Shown here piece after piece: positions 8,901-20,926 of a stretch of DNA of 64,000 nucleotides (within the stretch, counting starts at the first letter, position 1; each line of letters begins with the position of its first letter). Both the position numbers and the translations under genes were made by a program. Location of the stretch: contig NZ_AP018817.1 of the NCBI RefSeq assembly GCF_024349785.1, forward strand, positions 434,001 through 498,000, in the 5' to 3' direction. The notes beneath the pieces are model-generated. The model saw only the letters and a list, made by a program, of their open reading frames with translations. It was not told the origin of the DNA and did not search any database. This stretch comes from Sphingomonas bisphenolicum (lineage in GTDB: Bacteria > Pseudomonadota > Alphaproteobacteria > Sphingomonadales > Sphingomonadaceae).

Positions 8901-9356
8901 TCAGGCGACGGTCGCCGTAACGATCTTGCCCGGCGTGCGCGGTGGTTCGCCCTTGGGCAGGGCGTCGACATGCTCCATGCCCGACGTCACTTCGCCCCAG
9001 ACGGTGTACTGGCCATCGAGGAAGGTCGCGTCGTCGAAGCAGATGAAGAACTGGCTGTTGGCGCTGTTCGGGTTGGACGAACGGGCCATGGAGCAGACGC
9101 CGCGGACATGCGGCTGACGGCTGAATTCCGCCTTGATATCCGGCTTGTCGGGGTGGCCGCCCATGCCGGTGCCGGTCGGATCGCCGCCCTGCGCCATGAA
9201 ACCGGGGATGACGCGGTGGAAGACCACGCCATCGTAAAAGCCTTCCTTCGCGTTTTCCACGATGCGCGCGACGTGGCCGGGGGCCAGGTCGGGGCGCAGC
9301 TTGATCACGACGTCGCCGCCGCTGTCGAGGGTAAGGGTAAGCGTTTCGTCGGCCAT
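8901..9356 (-). CDS. Peptidyl-prolyl cis-trans isomerase, cyclophilin type
   Basis: The protein has 151 residues from the ATG at 9356, with GAGAGG upstream. It shows the cyclophilin core: FHRVIPGFMAQGGDPTGTG around residues 47-65 (catalytic Arg and Phe), the NSQFFICF strand, and LDGQYTVWGEV. There is no signal peptide, so it is a cytoplasmic proline isomerase helping protein folding. It is a single-gene unit followed by a strong terminator. The family assignment is secure; the choice among ppiA/ppiB names is not made. Confidence 0.93.
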   Translation of the reverse strand: MADETLTLTLDSGGDVVIKLRPDLAPGHVARIVENAKEGFYDGVVFHRVIPGFMAQGGDPTGTGMGGHPDKPDIKAEFSRQPHVRGVCSMARSSNPNSANSQFFICFDDATFLDGQYTVWGEVTSGMEHVDALPKGEPPRTPGKIVTATVA

Positions 9357-9525
9357 GAAGCATCCTCTCATGTGGGAAGGGGTAATGCCCCCCATATAGA
9401 GGCTTCAAAAAGGGATGGAAGTTTCTTGTGGAGAAGCCGTTCCCCCCGGCTTCACCCCATTGCAATTCCATGTTGCATGGGCGAAAGCAGCCGGATGTTA
9501 CAGGAACCGGACAGTAGGGGGCGCC

Positions 9526-10968
9526 ATGAGCGAGCGCGGCGATCCAGCCGAACCCCTGTTGCATGGGGCAGATACTGACGAAGAGACGATCGTCGAACAG
9601 GCTGAAACGAGCCTGGACGAGGATGATCGGCTGAAGCCCGAATTCCTGTCCGCCGTGCTCGACGCGGTCGAGGATGGCGACAGCGAAACCGCGCGCGACC
9701 TGGTGTCGCCGCTCCACCCCGCCGACATTGCCGACCTTCTGGAACTGACGCCGTCGGAACGGCGCGCCGATGTCGCCGCCGCGCTGGGAGACCTGGTCGG
9801 CGCGGAAGTGCTGTCCGAACTGAACGACTATGTCCGCGACGACCTGATCGGCGCGCTCGCGCCCGAACAGCTCGCGGAATTCGCCGCCGAACTCGACACC
9901 GACGACGCCGTCGCCATCATCGAGGATATGGAGGAGGCCGACCAGCAGGCCGTCCTCGACGCGATGGAGCCGGAAGACCGCGCCGCGATCGAAAGCGCGC
10001 TGTCCTACCCGGAGGAATCCGCCGGTCGCCTGATGCAGCGCGATCTGGTCGCGGTGCCGGAACATATGACGGTCGGCCAGGTCATCGACTATCTGCGCGA
10101 CAATGCCGACCTGACCCGCGATTTCTGGGAAATCTATGTCGTCGATGCGGCCCATCGGCCGATCGGCTATTGCCAGTTGAGCTGGATATTGACCTGCCCG
10201 CGCGGCATATCCATGGCCGACCTGATGAAGCGCGAACAGACGCTGATCCCGGTCGACATGGACCAGGAAGAGGTCGCCCTGCGCTTCCAGAAATATGCGC
10301 TGATCTCCGCCGCGGTGATCGATTCGTCGGGCCGGCTGGTCGGCATGATCACGGTCGATGACGTCGTCCACATCATTTCCGAGGAAGCCGGCGAGGATAT
10401 TCTCCGCCTGTCGGGTGCGGGCGAAGGCGACATCAACGAGCCCGTCATGGACAGTTATCGCGCGCGCGTGCGCTGGCTGCTGACCAATCTCGTCACCGCA
10501 CTGGTCGCGTCCACCATCATCGGCATTTTCGAAGGCACGATCCAGAAAATGGTAGCGCTCGCCACGTTGATGCCGATCGTCGCCGGGGTCGGCGGCAATG
10601 CCGGCAGCCAGACCATGGCGGTCACCGTGCGCGCGCTCGCCACCAACCAGATCACCGGGTCCAACGCCCGCCGCACCATCGTCCGCGAAATCCGCGTCGC
10701 GTTGCTCAACGGCGTCACCGTGGCGCTGGTGCTGGGGCTGGGGGTCGCCTTGGTGTTCCAGAATATGGCGCTGGGCGGCGTGATCGCCGCCGCGATGGTG
10801 ACCAACATCGTGACGGCGGGCCTCGCCGGGGCGGCGGTGCCGCTGGCCTTCGACCGGCTCAATCTCGATCCCGCCGTCGCCTCCTCCATCTTCGTGACGA
10901 TGATCACCGATTCGATGGGTTTCCTCGCCTTCCTCGGCCTCGCCACGGCGGCGGGATTGACCGGCTGA
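9526..10968 (+). CDS. mgtE: Magnesium transporter MgtE
   Basis: The 480-residue protein has the full MgtE order: an acidic helical N domain (LHPADIADLLELTPSERR and the following repeats, about residues 25-140), two CBS domains (about 145-270, including GYCQLSWIL and GMITVDDVV), a connecting helix and five membrane segments from about residue 310 with the conserved pore signature GVGGNAGSQ. The N and CBS domains gate the channel by sensing cytoplasmic Mg2+. It carries no upstream partner; about 110 bp of sequence ahead of the start shows no recognisable riboswitch. DUF1489 follows 22 bp later. Confidence 0.95.
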   Translation: MSERGDPAEPLLHGADTDEETIVEQAETSLDEDDRLKPEFLSAVLDAVEDGDSETARDLVSPLHPADIADLLELTPSERRADVAAALGDLVGAEVLSELNDYVRDDLIGALAPEQLAEFAAELDTDDAVAIIEDMEEADQQAVLDAMEPEDRAAIESALSYPEESAGRLMQRDLVAVPEHMTVGQVIDYLRDNADLTRDFWEIYVVDAAHRPIGYCQLSWILTCPRGISMADLMKREQTLIPVDMDQEEVALRFQKYALISAAVIDSSGRLVGMITVDDVVHIISEEAGEDILRLSGAGEGDINEPVMDSYRARVRWLLTNLVTALVASTIIGIFEGTIQKMVALATLMPIVAGVGGNAGSQTMAVTVRALATNQITGSNARRTIVREIRVALLNGVTVALVLGLGVALVFQNMALGGVIAAAMVTNIVTAGLAGAAVPLAFDRLNLDPAVASSIFVTMITDSMGFLAFLGLATAAGLTG

Positions 10969-10990
10969 CGCGGGTTCCCATCTAAGGTCC

Positions 10991-11389
10991 ATGCCGCTTC
11001 ACATCACCAAGATCGCGTTCCGCAGCGAAAGCCCCGCCACCCTGCGCGCCTGGCTGGACAGCCATGAAGGCGAGGCGCGGACCACCACCCGCTACCTGCC
11101 CAAGCGGGTGGAGGAGATGGCGGGCGGGTCGCTCTACTGGATTCACGGCCACAGGCTGGTCGGCCGCAGCCCGATCCTGGGCTTCGAGGAGACGGGGCAG
11201 GGCCGCTACTGGATCAGGCTGGAACCGCGGCTGATACCGGTGCGCGGCAAGCCCAAGCGCGCCCATCAGGGCTGGCGCTATCTCGAAGACGCGGACGCCC
11301 CGCCCGACCTGGACGGGGGCGAGGCGGACGAGCTGGACGCGATGCCCGCCGCGCTGCTGGGGGAATTGAGCAAATTGGGGCTGGTGTAA
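10991..11389 (+). CDS. DUF1489 family protein
   Basis: The 132-residue soluble protein has features of the alphaproteobacterial DUF1489 family: an N-terminal LHITKIAF strand, RYLPKRVEEMAGGSLYWI in the middle and PKRAHQGWRYLEDADAPPDL near the end. The function of this family is unknown. It starts 22 bp after mgtE and is probably cotranscribed with it. No active-site motif could be assigned. Confidence 0.85.
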   Translation: MPLHITKIAFRSESPATLRAWLDSHEGEARTTTRYLPKRVEEMAGGSLYWIHGHRLVGRSPILGFEETGQGRYWIRLEPRLIPVRGKPKRAHQGWRYLEDADAPPDLDGGEADELDAMPAALLGELSKLGLV

Positions 11390-11407
11390 GGCGAAATGCC
11401 CCCATAT

Positions 11408-11515
11408 CTCCGTTCGCTTCGAGCGAAGTCGAGAAGCGGATAGCACTGTGATGGCGTTTAGCGTCGCTGAACTCGGCTCTGCCTTGTTTCTCGACTTCGC
11501 TCGAAACGAACGGAG
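11408..11515. repeat. Long imperfect intergenic palindrome
   Basis: Two 28-base arms (11408-11435 and 11488-11515), differing at about one position, are separated by 52 bases. Each contains TTCGAGCGAAGTCGAGAA. It lies between the convergent DUF1489 and ppc genes. Similar motifs recur between genes in sphingomonad genomes as far as I recall, so a dispersed palindromic repeat acting as a bidirectional terminator is likely. Confidence 0.6.
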
Positions 11516-11535
11516 GTTGTTCGTCCTGTGAGAGC

Positions 11536-14238
<2,703 letters not shown>

Positions 14239-14357
14239 GGATGCGATGCTGCATTGCAACAGGGACAGGGTCAAGGTGGCGGTTGCAAGTTTTACAAGCG
14301 CCAGCCAAGCTTAACCTATTGATAAATGAATCAAAAATTTCACATTTTTTCAAACAC

Positions 14358-14392
14358 TTGACTTTTCCAGACCATTAGTTCACATTATGTTC
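14358..14392 (+). promoter_or_regulatory. Candidate promoter with LexA box for the Panacea module
   Basis: GTTC-ACATTAT-GTTC at 14378-14392 is a perfect alphaproteobacterial LexA operator (GTTC-N7-GTTC), ending 13 bases before the ATG at 14406. TTGACT at 14358-14363 is a good -35 candidate, and the operator covers the -10 zone (CATTAT or TATGTT), where LexA would block polymerase. A chance match of eight fixed bases is not rare over 64 kb, but its location in a promoter is notable. Confidence 0.55.
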
Positions 14393-14405
14393 GATATGCT
14401 CTGCT

Positions 14406-15029
14406 ATGGATACCATCATGCAATTTGATCGTGATAAAATGCGTGCTGTCATTTTACGCGCTTGCCATTCTTGCAATGTTGAGGATCTTGGCGCTGTAAA
14501 ACTAAATAAGGTATTATATTATTTTGATATGATATCATATGCACACCATCGTTATTCGGTGACTGGTGCAGTGTATCGTAAACGACCGAATGGACCTACT
14601 TCAGATCAACTTTTATTTTTACTTCGTGATATGGCTCGCGATGGAGAAATGGAAATTCGAACAGTTGATTATTTTGGATATTTAAAGAAAGAGTATCATG
14701 CTAAGGTTGCTGAACCAGAGCATATACTCAATAATGCAGAGCGCGCTCTTCTAGATGATGTGCTTGATTTTGTATGTAATCAAAATACAGCTAAGAGCAT
14801 TAGCGAATACAGCCATAAGCTGCCTTGGGAAATGGCCGAAATGGGTGGCGTTATTGGATATGAAACCGCGATGCTTTTGTTTCCAAGCCAACCTTCTCCA
14901 GAAGCATTTGACTTGGCAGCGCGAGGAATGACCGAAGTTGAAGCTACGCAATCGAAACGAGGTCCCGTGGCAATGTCGTCTATCGGAGATTTTCGAAGCC
15001 GCTTATTATCGGCGACTGGCCAGCATTGA
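14406..15029 (+). CDS. Panacea-domain (DUF4065, SocA-like) protein, probable antitoxin
   Basis: The 207-residue protein has the Panacea signature in its first half: VKLNKVLYYFDMISYAHH, then TGAVYRKRPNGPTSDQLLFLL. Panacea proteins (PanA, SocA) are antitoxins that neutralise varied toxins. The coding region is AT-rich with rare-codon use unlike its neighbours, which points to horizontal acquisition. The 3' end overlaps the next small gene by 92 bases in another frame, typical of tightly coupled toxin-antitoxin pairs. Transcription may be under SOS control through the box at 14378. The toxin identity is not proven. Confidence 0.75.
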   Translation: MDTIMQFDRDKMRAVILRACHSCNVEDLGAVKLNKVLYYFDMISYAHHRYSVTGAVYRKRPNGPTSDQLLFLLRDMARDGEMEIRTVDYFGYLKKEYHAKVAEPEHILNNAERALLDDVLDFVCNQNTAKSISEYSHKLPWEMAEMGGVIGYETAMLLFPSQPSPEAFDLAARGMTEVEATQSKRGPVAMSSIGDFRSRLLSATGQH

Positions 15030-15237
15030 TCCTAACGGCTTTCTAGAAATTCTTCAAAATTTCGAGGCTTTGGCCAAACGCGATCCTCGTATGGTAGGCG
15101 TTCCGCACCCTGACCTCGTGAGCTTATGGGTGTATGAAAGTCCTGCACTGGCTCGTTTGCCATCTGTGGTTTTCATCTACACGATCGACGATAAGGCGGG
15201 AATGGTTGACCTTTGGAATTGTTTCCTTGTCGCTTAG
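14938..15237 (+). CDS. Small protein overlapping the Panacea gene, candidate toxin
   Basis: The product has 99 residues from a TTG at 14938, which has GAGGA nine bases upstream inside the Panacea gene. It is soluble, beginning with basic KLRNRNEV. An EIFEAAYYRRLA helix is followed by a strand-rich C-terminal half (DLVSLWVYES, LPSVVFIYTIDDKAG, DLWNCFLVA). The layout of helix then strands with a late YxID element recalls RelE/ParE-like RNase or gyrase toxins, but no catalytic residues can be assigned with confidence. Its position directly behind an antitoxin-type gene with a long overlap is the main argument for a toxin. Confidence 0.5.
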   Translation: MKLRNRNEVPWQCRLSEIFEAAYYRRLASIDPNGFLEILQNFEALAKRDPRMVGVPHPDLVSLWVYESPALARLPSVVFIYTIDDKAGMVDLWNCFLVA

Positions 15238-15316
15238 GCACAGTTTAGAGTGATCGAACGATAGTCTCGCCCCGCCACCCTTGCGCTCCCCCACCCCCTG
15301 CGCCAAAGACGCGATC

Positions 15317-16768
15317 GTGACCGCCAGCATCAGCATAGGGACCGACAGCCACGGCAAGGACGTGCTGGTCGATGTCGAGGAATTGCTCGCCACCCGGCTG
15401 CTCGTCCAGGGCAATTCGGGGTCGGGCAAGTCGCATCTGCTGCGTCGCCTGCTCGAAGAATCCGCGCCGATGGTGCAGCAGGTGGTGATCGATCCGGAGG
15501 GCGATTTCGTCACCCTGGCCGACGCCTATGGCCATGTCGTGATCGATGCGGGCGACTATAATGAGCGCGAGATCGTCAAGATGGCGATGCGCATCCGCGA
15601 ACATCGCGCCTCGGTGGTGCTGAGCCTGGAGTCGCTGGAGCTGGAGGCGCAGATGAAATGCGCCGCGACTTTCCTGTCGACCCTGTTCGATGCGCCGCGC
15701 GACCATTGGTATCCCGCCTTGGTGGTGGTGGACGAGGCGCAGATGTTCGCGCCCGTATCGGCGGGCGACGTGTCGGACGAGGCGCGGCGACTGAGTCTGG
15801 CCGCCATGACCAACCTGATGTGCCGGGGGCGCAAGCGCGGCCTTGCCGGCGTGATCGCGACGCAGCGGCTGGCGAAACTGGCCAAGAATGTCGCGGCCGA
15901 AGCGTCCAACTTCCTGATGGGCCGCACCTTCCTCGACATCGACATGGCCCGCGCCGCCGACCTGCTGGGCATGGAGCGGCGGCAGGCCGAGCAGATTCGC
16001 GACCTGGAGCGCGGGCGCTTTCTGGGCCTGGGTCCGGCGATCGCGCGTCGGCCGGTCAATGTGAAGATCGGCGCGGTGCAGACCGGCACGCGCGGCGGCG
16101 CGCACAAGCTGATCGCCCCGCCCTCGACCAGTGGCGAGGATTTGCAGGAATTATTGTTCGCCCGCGGCGAGGAGGATATGCCGCCCCCTCCGCCGCCCCG
16201 CGCCGATCCCCCGCCCCGCCCGGCCGAGGAGATCATCCGCGCGCTCGCCGATGCGCCGTCGGCCCGGCCCGCCGCGCCGGAACTGGATTTCGGCCAGAAT
16301 GAGCCGGTGGTGGTCGCCGTGCTGGAGGAGATCGTCGCCGATCTGGGCGACGCCCAGCCCAGCGTGTCGACCCTCTATCAGGATTTCGGCGTGCGCTGCC
16401 GGATGAAGGGCCTGCGCACCCCGCCGCTCGACCTGCCCGCCTTTCGCAAGCGCTTCGCCATGGCGCAGGCGGGGATGGCCGATGCGCATGATCCGCGCTG
16501 GGCCGATGCGATGAAGGCGGCGGAGCCTCTGCCGGAGGATATGCTCGCCCCCTTCCTGCTGATCGCGCGGGCGGCGATGGCGGGTCTGCCCTGCCCCGAC
16601 GACGCGCATCTGGCGCGCGCCTATGGCACCAGTTCGCCCGGCCGGGTGCGGCGGCTGATCGACTATATGGAAAAGCTGGGCGTCATCGTCGCCCGCACCG
16701 ATTTTTCGGGCAAGCGCTCGATCGGCGTGCCGGGTCTCGGCCTCTCGACCGCGGTGGCGGACGGATGA
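15317..16768 (+). CDS. HerA/DUF87-like P-loop ATPase
   Basis: The protein has about 483 residues from a GTG at 15317; a TTG at 15281 is an alternative start. Walker A is GNSGSGKS (residues 32-39) and Walker B is VVVDEAQMF near residue 140, followed by an ATQR sensor motif, as in HerA/FtsK-fold bacterial ATPases of the DUF87 group. A proline-rich linker (about residues 285-305) leads to a helical C-terminal domain with a late winged-helix-like part (RVRRLIDYMEKLGVIV). It may act in DNA translocation or end processing; the true substrate is unknown. Its stop overlaps the phosphatase start (ATGA). Confidence 0.75.
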   Translation: MTASISIGTDSHGKDVLVDVEELLATRLLVQGNSGSGKSHLLRRLLEESAPMVQQVVIDPEGDFVTLADAYGHVVIDAGDYNEREIVKMAMRIREHRASVVLSLESLELEAQMKCAATFLSTLFDAPRDHWYPALVVVDEAQMFAPVSAGDVSDEARRLSLAAMTNLMCRGRKRGLAGVIATQRLAKLAKNVAAEASNFLMGRTFLDIDMARAADLLGMERRQAEQIRDLERGRFLGLGPAIARRPVNVKIGAVQTGTRGGAHKLIAPPSTSGEDLQELLFARGEEDMPPPPPPRADPPPRPAEEIIRALADAPSARPAAPELDFGQNEPVVVAVLEEIVADLGDAQPSVSTLYQDFGVRCRMKGLRTPPLDLPAFRKRFAMAQAGMADAHDPRWADAMKAAEPLPEDMLAPFLLIARAAMAGLPCPDDAHLARAYGTSSPGRVRRLIDYMEKLGVIVARTDFSGKRSIGVPGLGLSTAVADG

Positions 16769-17229
16769 CGGCGCCGTCCGTCCTGTTCGTCTGCCTTGGC
16801 AACATCTGCCGCTCGCCGCTGGCCGAAGCCGCGCTGCGGGCGGCGGCGGAGAAAGCCGGGATAGACATGGTCGTCGATTCGGCCGGGACCGGCGACTGGC
16901 ATGTGGGCAGCCCGCCCGACCCGCGCGCGCAAGCCGTGGCGCTGCGCCATGGCATAGACATCAGCGGCTATGCGGGACGACAGGTGAGTGCCGCGGATTT
17001 CCGCCGCTTCACCCATATTTTCGCGCTCGACGCCGACAATCTCAAAAATCTGCGCCGCATCCGCCCGTCGGACGGAACCGCGGACCTGCGCCTGCTGATG
17101 GACATGGTGCCGGGGCGCGAAGGGACGGGCGTGGTCGATCCCTATTTCGGGGACGAGGCCGGGTTCGACCAGACCTGGGACGACGTCGCCCGCGCCGCCG
17201 GGGTGATCGTGGCGCAGGCGCGGCCCTAG
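16765..17229 (+). CDS. Low-molecular-weight protein-tyrosine phosphatase
   Basis: The 154-residue cytoplasmic enzyme has the CX5R active site CLGNICRS (C10, R16) and the late acid loop VVDPYFG with the general-acid Asp. The length is normal for the family. It hydrolyses phosphotyrosine on proteins, often tied to polysaccharide regulation. Its start overlaps the ATPase stop by four bases, so the two genes are cotranscribed; no functional tie is obvious. Confidence 0.92.
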   Translation: MTAPSVLFVCLGNICRSPLAEAALRAAAEKAGIDMVVDSAGTGDWHVGSPPDPRAQAVALRHGIDISGYAGRQVSAADFRRFTHIFALDADNLKNLRRIRPSDGTADLRLLMDMVPGREGTGVVDPYFGDEAGFDQTWDDVARAAGVIVAQARP

Positions 17230-17472
17230 ACGGGGCGAGGAAGGCGCACCCCCATGCGCCATCCATCTTGACGCGGGCGGTGGGCACTGTAGCTTCCTTC
17301 CACCCTATTCTCAGCCCGGTTGGACCGCCTATGCGCGCTGCCATGTTGCTGATTGACGCGGTGCCCGACGCCGGACCGTCCTCGTCCGGCCGCCCGCTTT
17401 TGCGCCTTTCGCCTGCCCGTCATTCCCTGCGGAGCGGTCGATGACAGTCATAACAGGGGGAGAGGAACATCC

Positions 17473-19596
17473 ATGCAAATCGTCTATATCGCCATAGGAT
17501 GCGGCCTGCTGGCCATATTCTACGGCCTGTTCACCAGTCGCCAGGTGTTGAGCCAGCCACCGGGCAATGACGCCATGCAGGCGATCGCCGGCGCGATCCA
17601 GGAGGGGGCCAAGGCCTATCTGGGCCGCCAATATACCACCATCGCCATCGTCGGCCTGGTCGTGGCCGTGCTGGTCCTCTATTTTCTGGGGATCACCTCC
17701 GCGGTCGGATTTCTGATCGGGGCGATCCTGTCGGGGGCGGCAGGGTTCATCGGCATGAACATATCGGTGCGGGCCAATGTCCGCACGGCCGAAGCCTGTC
17801 GCGGCACGCTGCAAAGCGGCCTGACGGTGGCGTTCCGCGCCGGCGCCATCACCGGGATGCTGGTGGCGGGACTCGCCCTGCTCGCGATCAGCGTCTTCTT
17901 CTGGTATCTGACCGGCCCCGCCGGCCATGCCCCCGACGACCGGCTGGTGATCGACTCGCTGGTCGCGCTGGCCTTCGGCGCGTCGCTCATCTCCATCTTC
18001 GCGCGGCTGGGCGGCGGCATCTTCACCAAGGCGGCCGATGTCGGCGCCGACCTTGTCGGCAAGGTCGAGGCCGGCATCCCGGAGGATGACCCCCGCAATC
18101 CCGCCGTCATCGCCGACAATGTCGGCGACAATGTCGGCGACTGCGCCGGCATGGCGGCTGACCTGTTCGAAACCTATGTCGTCACCGTCGGCGCGACCAT
18201 GGTGCTGACCGCGCTGCTGGTCACCGGCGTGGACAACGCCTTCCTGATGAAGCTGATGGCGCTGCCCCTGATCGTCGGCGGCGTGTGCATCGTCACTTCG
18301 ATCATCGGCACCTATATGGTGCGGCTGGGCAGCAGCCAGTCGATCATGGGCGCGCTCTACAAGGGATTCTGGACCACCGCGATCCTGTCGATCCCGGCCA
18401 TCTACTTCGCCACCCAATATACGCTGGGCGACCTCAATACCGTGTTCGGCGCGGATCTGGACGGCTATGGCGGCTATACCGGCATGAAGCTGTTCTGGTC
18501 GATGCTGGTCGGCCTGGCCGTCACCGGTCTGTTGGTGGTCATCACCGAATATTATACCGGCACCAATTATCGCCCGGTCCGCTCGATCGCCAAGGCGTCC
18601 GAAACCGGCCATGGCACCAACGTCATCCAGGGGCTGGCAATCAGCCTGGAATCCACCGCGCTGCCGACTCTGGTCATCGTCGTCGGCATCATCGTCGCCT
18701 ATCAGCTGGCGGGCCTGATGGGCATCGCCTTCGCCGCGACCGCGATGCTGGCGCTGGCCGGCATGGTGGTGGCGCTCGACGCCTATGGCCCTGTCACGGA
18801 CAATGCGGGCGGCATCGCCGAAATGGCGCATCTGGACGATAGCGTGCGGGTGAAGACCGACGCGCTGGACGCCGTGGGCAACACCACCAAGGCGGTGACG
18901 AAGGGCTATGCCATCGGCAGCGCGGGTCTGGCGGCGCTGGTGCTGTTCGGCACCTTCACCCAGGATCTCGATTATTATGGCGCGGCGCTGGGCCTGACCG
19001 AGCCGGTCGATTTCAGCCTGAAAAACCCCTATGTCATCGTCGGCCTGCTGCTCGGCGCGTTGCTGCCCTATCTGTTCGGCGCGATGGGCATGACCGCGGT
19101 CGGCCGCGCGGCGGGCGACGTGGTCAAGGACGTGCGCGACCAGTTCGCCACTAACAAGGGCATCATGGAAGGGACGTCGCGCCCCAATTATGCCCGTACG
19201 GTCGATCTGGTCACCCGCGCGGCGATCAAGGAGATGATCGTGCCGTCGCTGTTGCCGGTGCTGGCGCCGATCGTCGTCTATTTTGCGATCACGGCGGTGG
19301 CGGGCAGCGACAACGGCTTCGCCGCGCTGGGCGCCTTGCTGCTGGGCGTCATCGTGTCCGGCCTGTTCGTCGCTTTGTCGATGACCAGCGGCGGCGGCGC
19401 ATGGGACAATGCCAAGAAATATATCGAGGACGGCCATCATGGCGGCAAGGGCAGCGAAGCCCATAAGGCCGCGGTGACCGGCGATACGGTAGGCGATCCC
19501 TACAAGGACACGGCCGGCCCGGCGGTGAACCCGATGATCAAGATCACCAACATCGTTGCGCTGCTGCTGCTTGCGGCGCTGGCGCACGGGGCCTGA
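17473..19596 (+). CDS. hppA: Membrane-bound H+-translocating pyrophosphatase, K+-independent type
   Basis: The 707-residue protein starts at the ATG at 17473 with AGAGGAAC upstream. It has about 16 membrane helices and the catalytic motifs [18 protein letters not shown] and DNVGDNVGD. The key subtype position is GNTTKA: K473 together with T476 marks the K+-independent class, whereas K+-dependent enzymes have Ala there. It couples pyrophosphate hydrolysis to proton export across the inner membrane. It is monocistronic and followed by a hairpin. The family and subtype calls are strong. Confidence 0.96.
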   Translation: MQIVYIAIGCGLLAIFYGLFTSRQVLSQPPGNDAMQAIAGAIQEGAKAYLGRQYTTIAIVGLVVAVLVLYFLGITSAVGFLIGAILSGAAGFIGMNISVRANVRTAEACRGTLQSGLTVAFRAGAITGMLVAGLALLAISVFFWYLTGPAGHAPDDRLVIDSLVALAFGASLISIFARLGGGIFTKAADVGADLVGKVEAGIPEDDPRNPAVIADNVGDNVGDCAGMAADLFETYVVTVGATMVLTALLVTGVDNAFLMKLMALPLIVGGVCIVTSIIGTYMVRLGSSQSIMGALYKGFWTTAILSIPAIYFATQYTLGDLNTVFGADLDGYGGYTGMKLFWSMLVGLAVTGLLVVITEYYTGTNYRPVRSIAKASETGHGTNVIQGLAISLESTALPTLVIVVGIIVAYQLAGLMGIAFAATAMLALAGMVVALDAYGPVTDNAGGIAEMAHLDDSVRVKTDALDAVGNTTKAVTKGYAIGSAGLAALVLFGTFTQDLDYYGAALGLTEPVDFSLKNPYVIVGLLLGALLPYLFGAMGMTAVGRAAGDVVKDVRDQFATNKGIMEGTSRPNYARTVDLVTRAAIKEMIVPSLLPVLAPIVVYFAITAVAGSDNGFAALGALLLGVIVSGLFVALSMTSGGGAWDNAKKYIEDGHHGGKGSEAHKAAVTGDTVGDPYKDTAGPAVNPMIKITNIVALLLLAALAHGA

Positions 19597-19611
19597 CAGC
19601 CCCCGATCGGA

Positions 19612-19636
19612 GGGGAGAGGCCACGCGCCTCTCCTC
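19612..19636 (+). terminator. Hairpin after hppA
   Basis: GAGAGGC and GCCTCTC with a five-base loop, extended by a few outer pairs, begin 16 bases after the stop codon. The T-run is poor, so this is only a candidate terminator. Confidence 0.45.
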
Positions 19637-19818
19637 CCCTTGCCTGCGGCCCGGCTGGTCGTATAGCATCCGTGCCAACCTGTTTTTTAACCCTTTGTTC
19701 AGGGCAGAGGCACAGTGTGACCGTTGACGGTCGGCCTGACGGGGGCGGACCATGCCGCACCGGATTTCCTGTCATGCTTCACGAAGCGTGACCCAAGCCA
19801 GCCACCGGATGCCATGAT

Positions 19819-20814
19819 ATGCTGCAAGCGATTACCAACGACGAACCGGGCCGCATCGCTGCGCTGCGGCGCTATGAGATACTCGACACACCGACGGAAG
19901 GCGCGTTCGACAAGGTCACCAATCTGGTGCGGACGCTGTTCGGCGTGCCGATTTCCGCCGTATCGCTGATCGACAAGGACCGGCAATGGTTCAAGGCGAT
20001 TGCCGGGCTGGACGTGCAGGCAACGCCGCGCAGCGTCGCCTTTTGCGATCATGCCATCCGCCAGAGCGACCCCCTCGTCATACCCGACACGCAGGACGAT
20101 GTGCGCTTTCGCGACAATCCGCTGGTCACCGGCGATCCGGGCATCCGCAGCTATGCCGGCGTGCCGTTGCGTACGCCCGACGGCTATAATATCGGATCGC
20201 TGTGCGCCATCGATACCCGCGCCAGGGATTTCCCGGCCGAACAGATGGAGATTATGAAGGGCCTGGCCGCCATCGTGGTGGAACAGATGGAATTGCGGAT
20301 GCTGGCCGAGCGCGACCATCTGAGCGGCGCCATGACCCGCCGCGCCTTCGTCGCCGAAATCGACAAGCGGATCGCGCTGTTCGTCCGGCACCAGCGGCCC
20401 GCCGCGCTGATCCTGCTCGACATCGACCATTTCAAGCGGATCAACGACTGCCATGGCCATCCCGTCGGCGACCGGGTGATCGAGGCGGTGGCGCAATGTT
20501 GCGCCGGCCTGTCGCGTCCCAGCGATTCGCTGGGCCGGATCGGCGGCGAGGAATTCGGGCTGCTGCTGCCCGAAACCAGCGAGACGGAAGCGCTGGCCGC
20601 TGCGCGCCGTTTCTGTGCCGCGATCGAGGCGTTGGAAATCCCGCACGATCCACCGTTGCGCGTGACCGCCAGTTTCGGCGTGGCGGCGATCGGCCCCGGC
20701 CGCATGACAAGCCAGGATTGGCTCACCGCGACCGATGCGGCGCTCTATGAGGCCAAGCGCGGCGGCCGCAACCGCGCGGTACTGGCCCCGATCGAGGCAA
20801 TCCGCGCGGCCTGA
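19819..20814 (+). CDS. GAF-GGDEF diguanylate cyclase
   Basis: The 331-residue cytoplasmic protein has a GAF domain (about residues 20-160) of the type starting with YEILDTPTEGAFD and containing VSLIDKDRQWFK. A GGDEF domain follows (about 165-320) with the active-site GGEEF at 242-246 and the substrate-binding DIDHFKRIND. An RxxD inhibitory site (RPSD, 233-236) lies five residues before GGEEF, so product inhibition by c-di-GMP is expected. It should make c-di-GMP in response to an unknown GAF ligand. No EAL domain is present. It is monocistronic between hppA and an S9 peptidase. Confidence 0.93.
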   Translation: MLQAITNDEPGRIAALRRYEILDTPTEGAFDKVTNLVRTLFGVPISAVSLIDKDRQWFKAIAGLDVQATPRSVAFCDHAIRQSDPLVIPDTQDDVRFRDNPLVTGDPGIRSYAGVPLRTPDGYNIGSLCAIDTRARDFPAEQMEIMKGLAAIVVEQMELRMLAERDHLSGAMTRRAFVAEIDKRIALFVRHQRPAALILLDIDHFKRINDCHGHPVGDRVIEAVAQCCAGLSRPSDSLGRIGGEEFGLLLPETSETEALAAARRFCAAIEALEIPHDPPLRVTASFGVAAIGPGRMTSQDWLTATDAALYEAKRGGRNRAVLAPIEAIRAA

Positions 20815-20926
20815 CCACCCAGGCGTCATCGCCGCCGTAATGGATTGATTAACAGTGATTTTCAGGTGACGCTCCTTGCCTTCGCCCATATATCGATCCT
20901 GGGGTCGATCTTATGTTGGGGGGAAT

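Noticed and set aside
8818..10992. A 724-codon minus-strand frame across mgtE and the cyclophilin gene
   Set aside because: It spans two convincing genes and their terminator, and has no family features.
17329..19587. A 752-codon open frame antisense to the pyrophosphatase gene
   Set aside because: Its sequence is rich in His, Gln, Arg and Asp with no domain, the hallmark of a GC-rich shadow frame; hppA on the other strand is fully supported.
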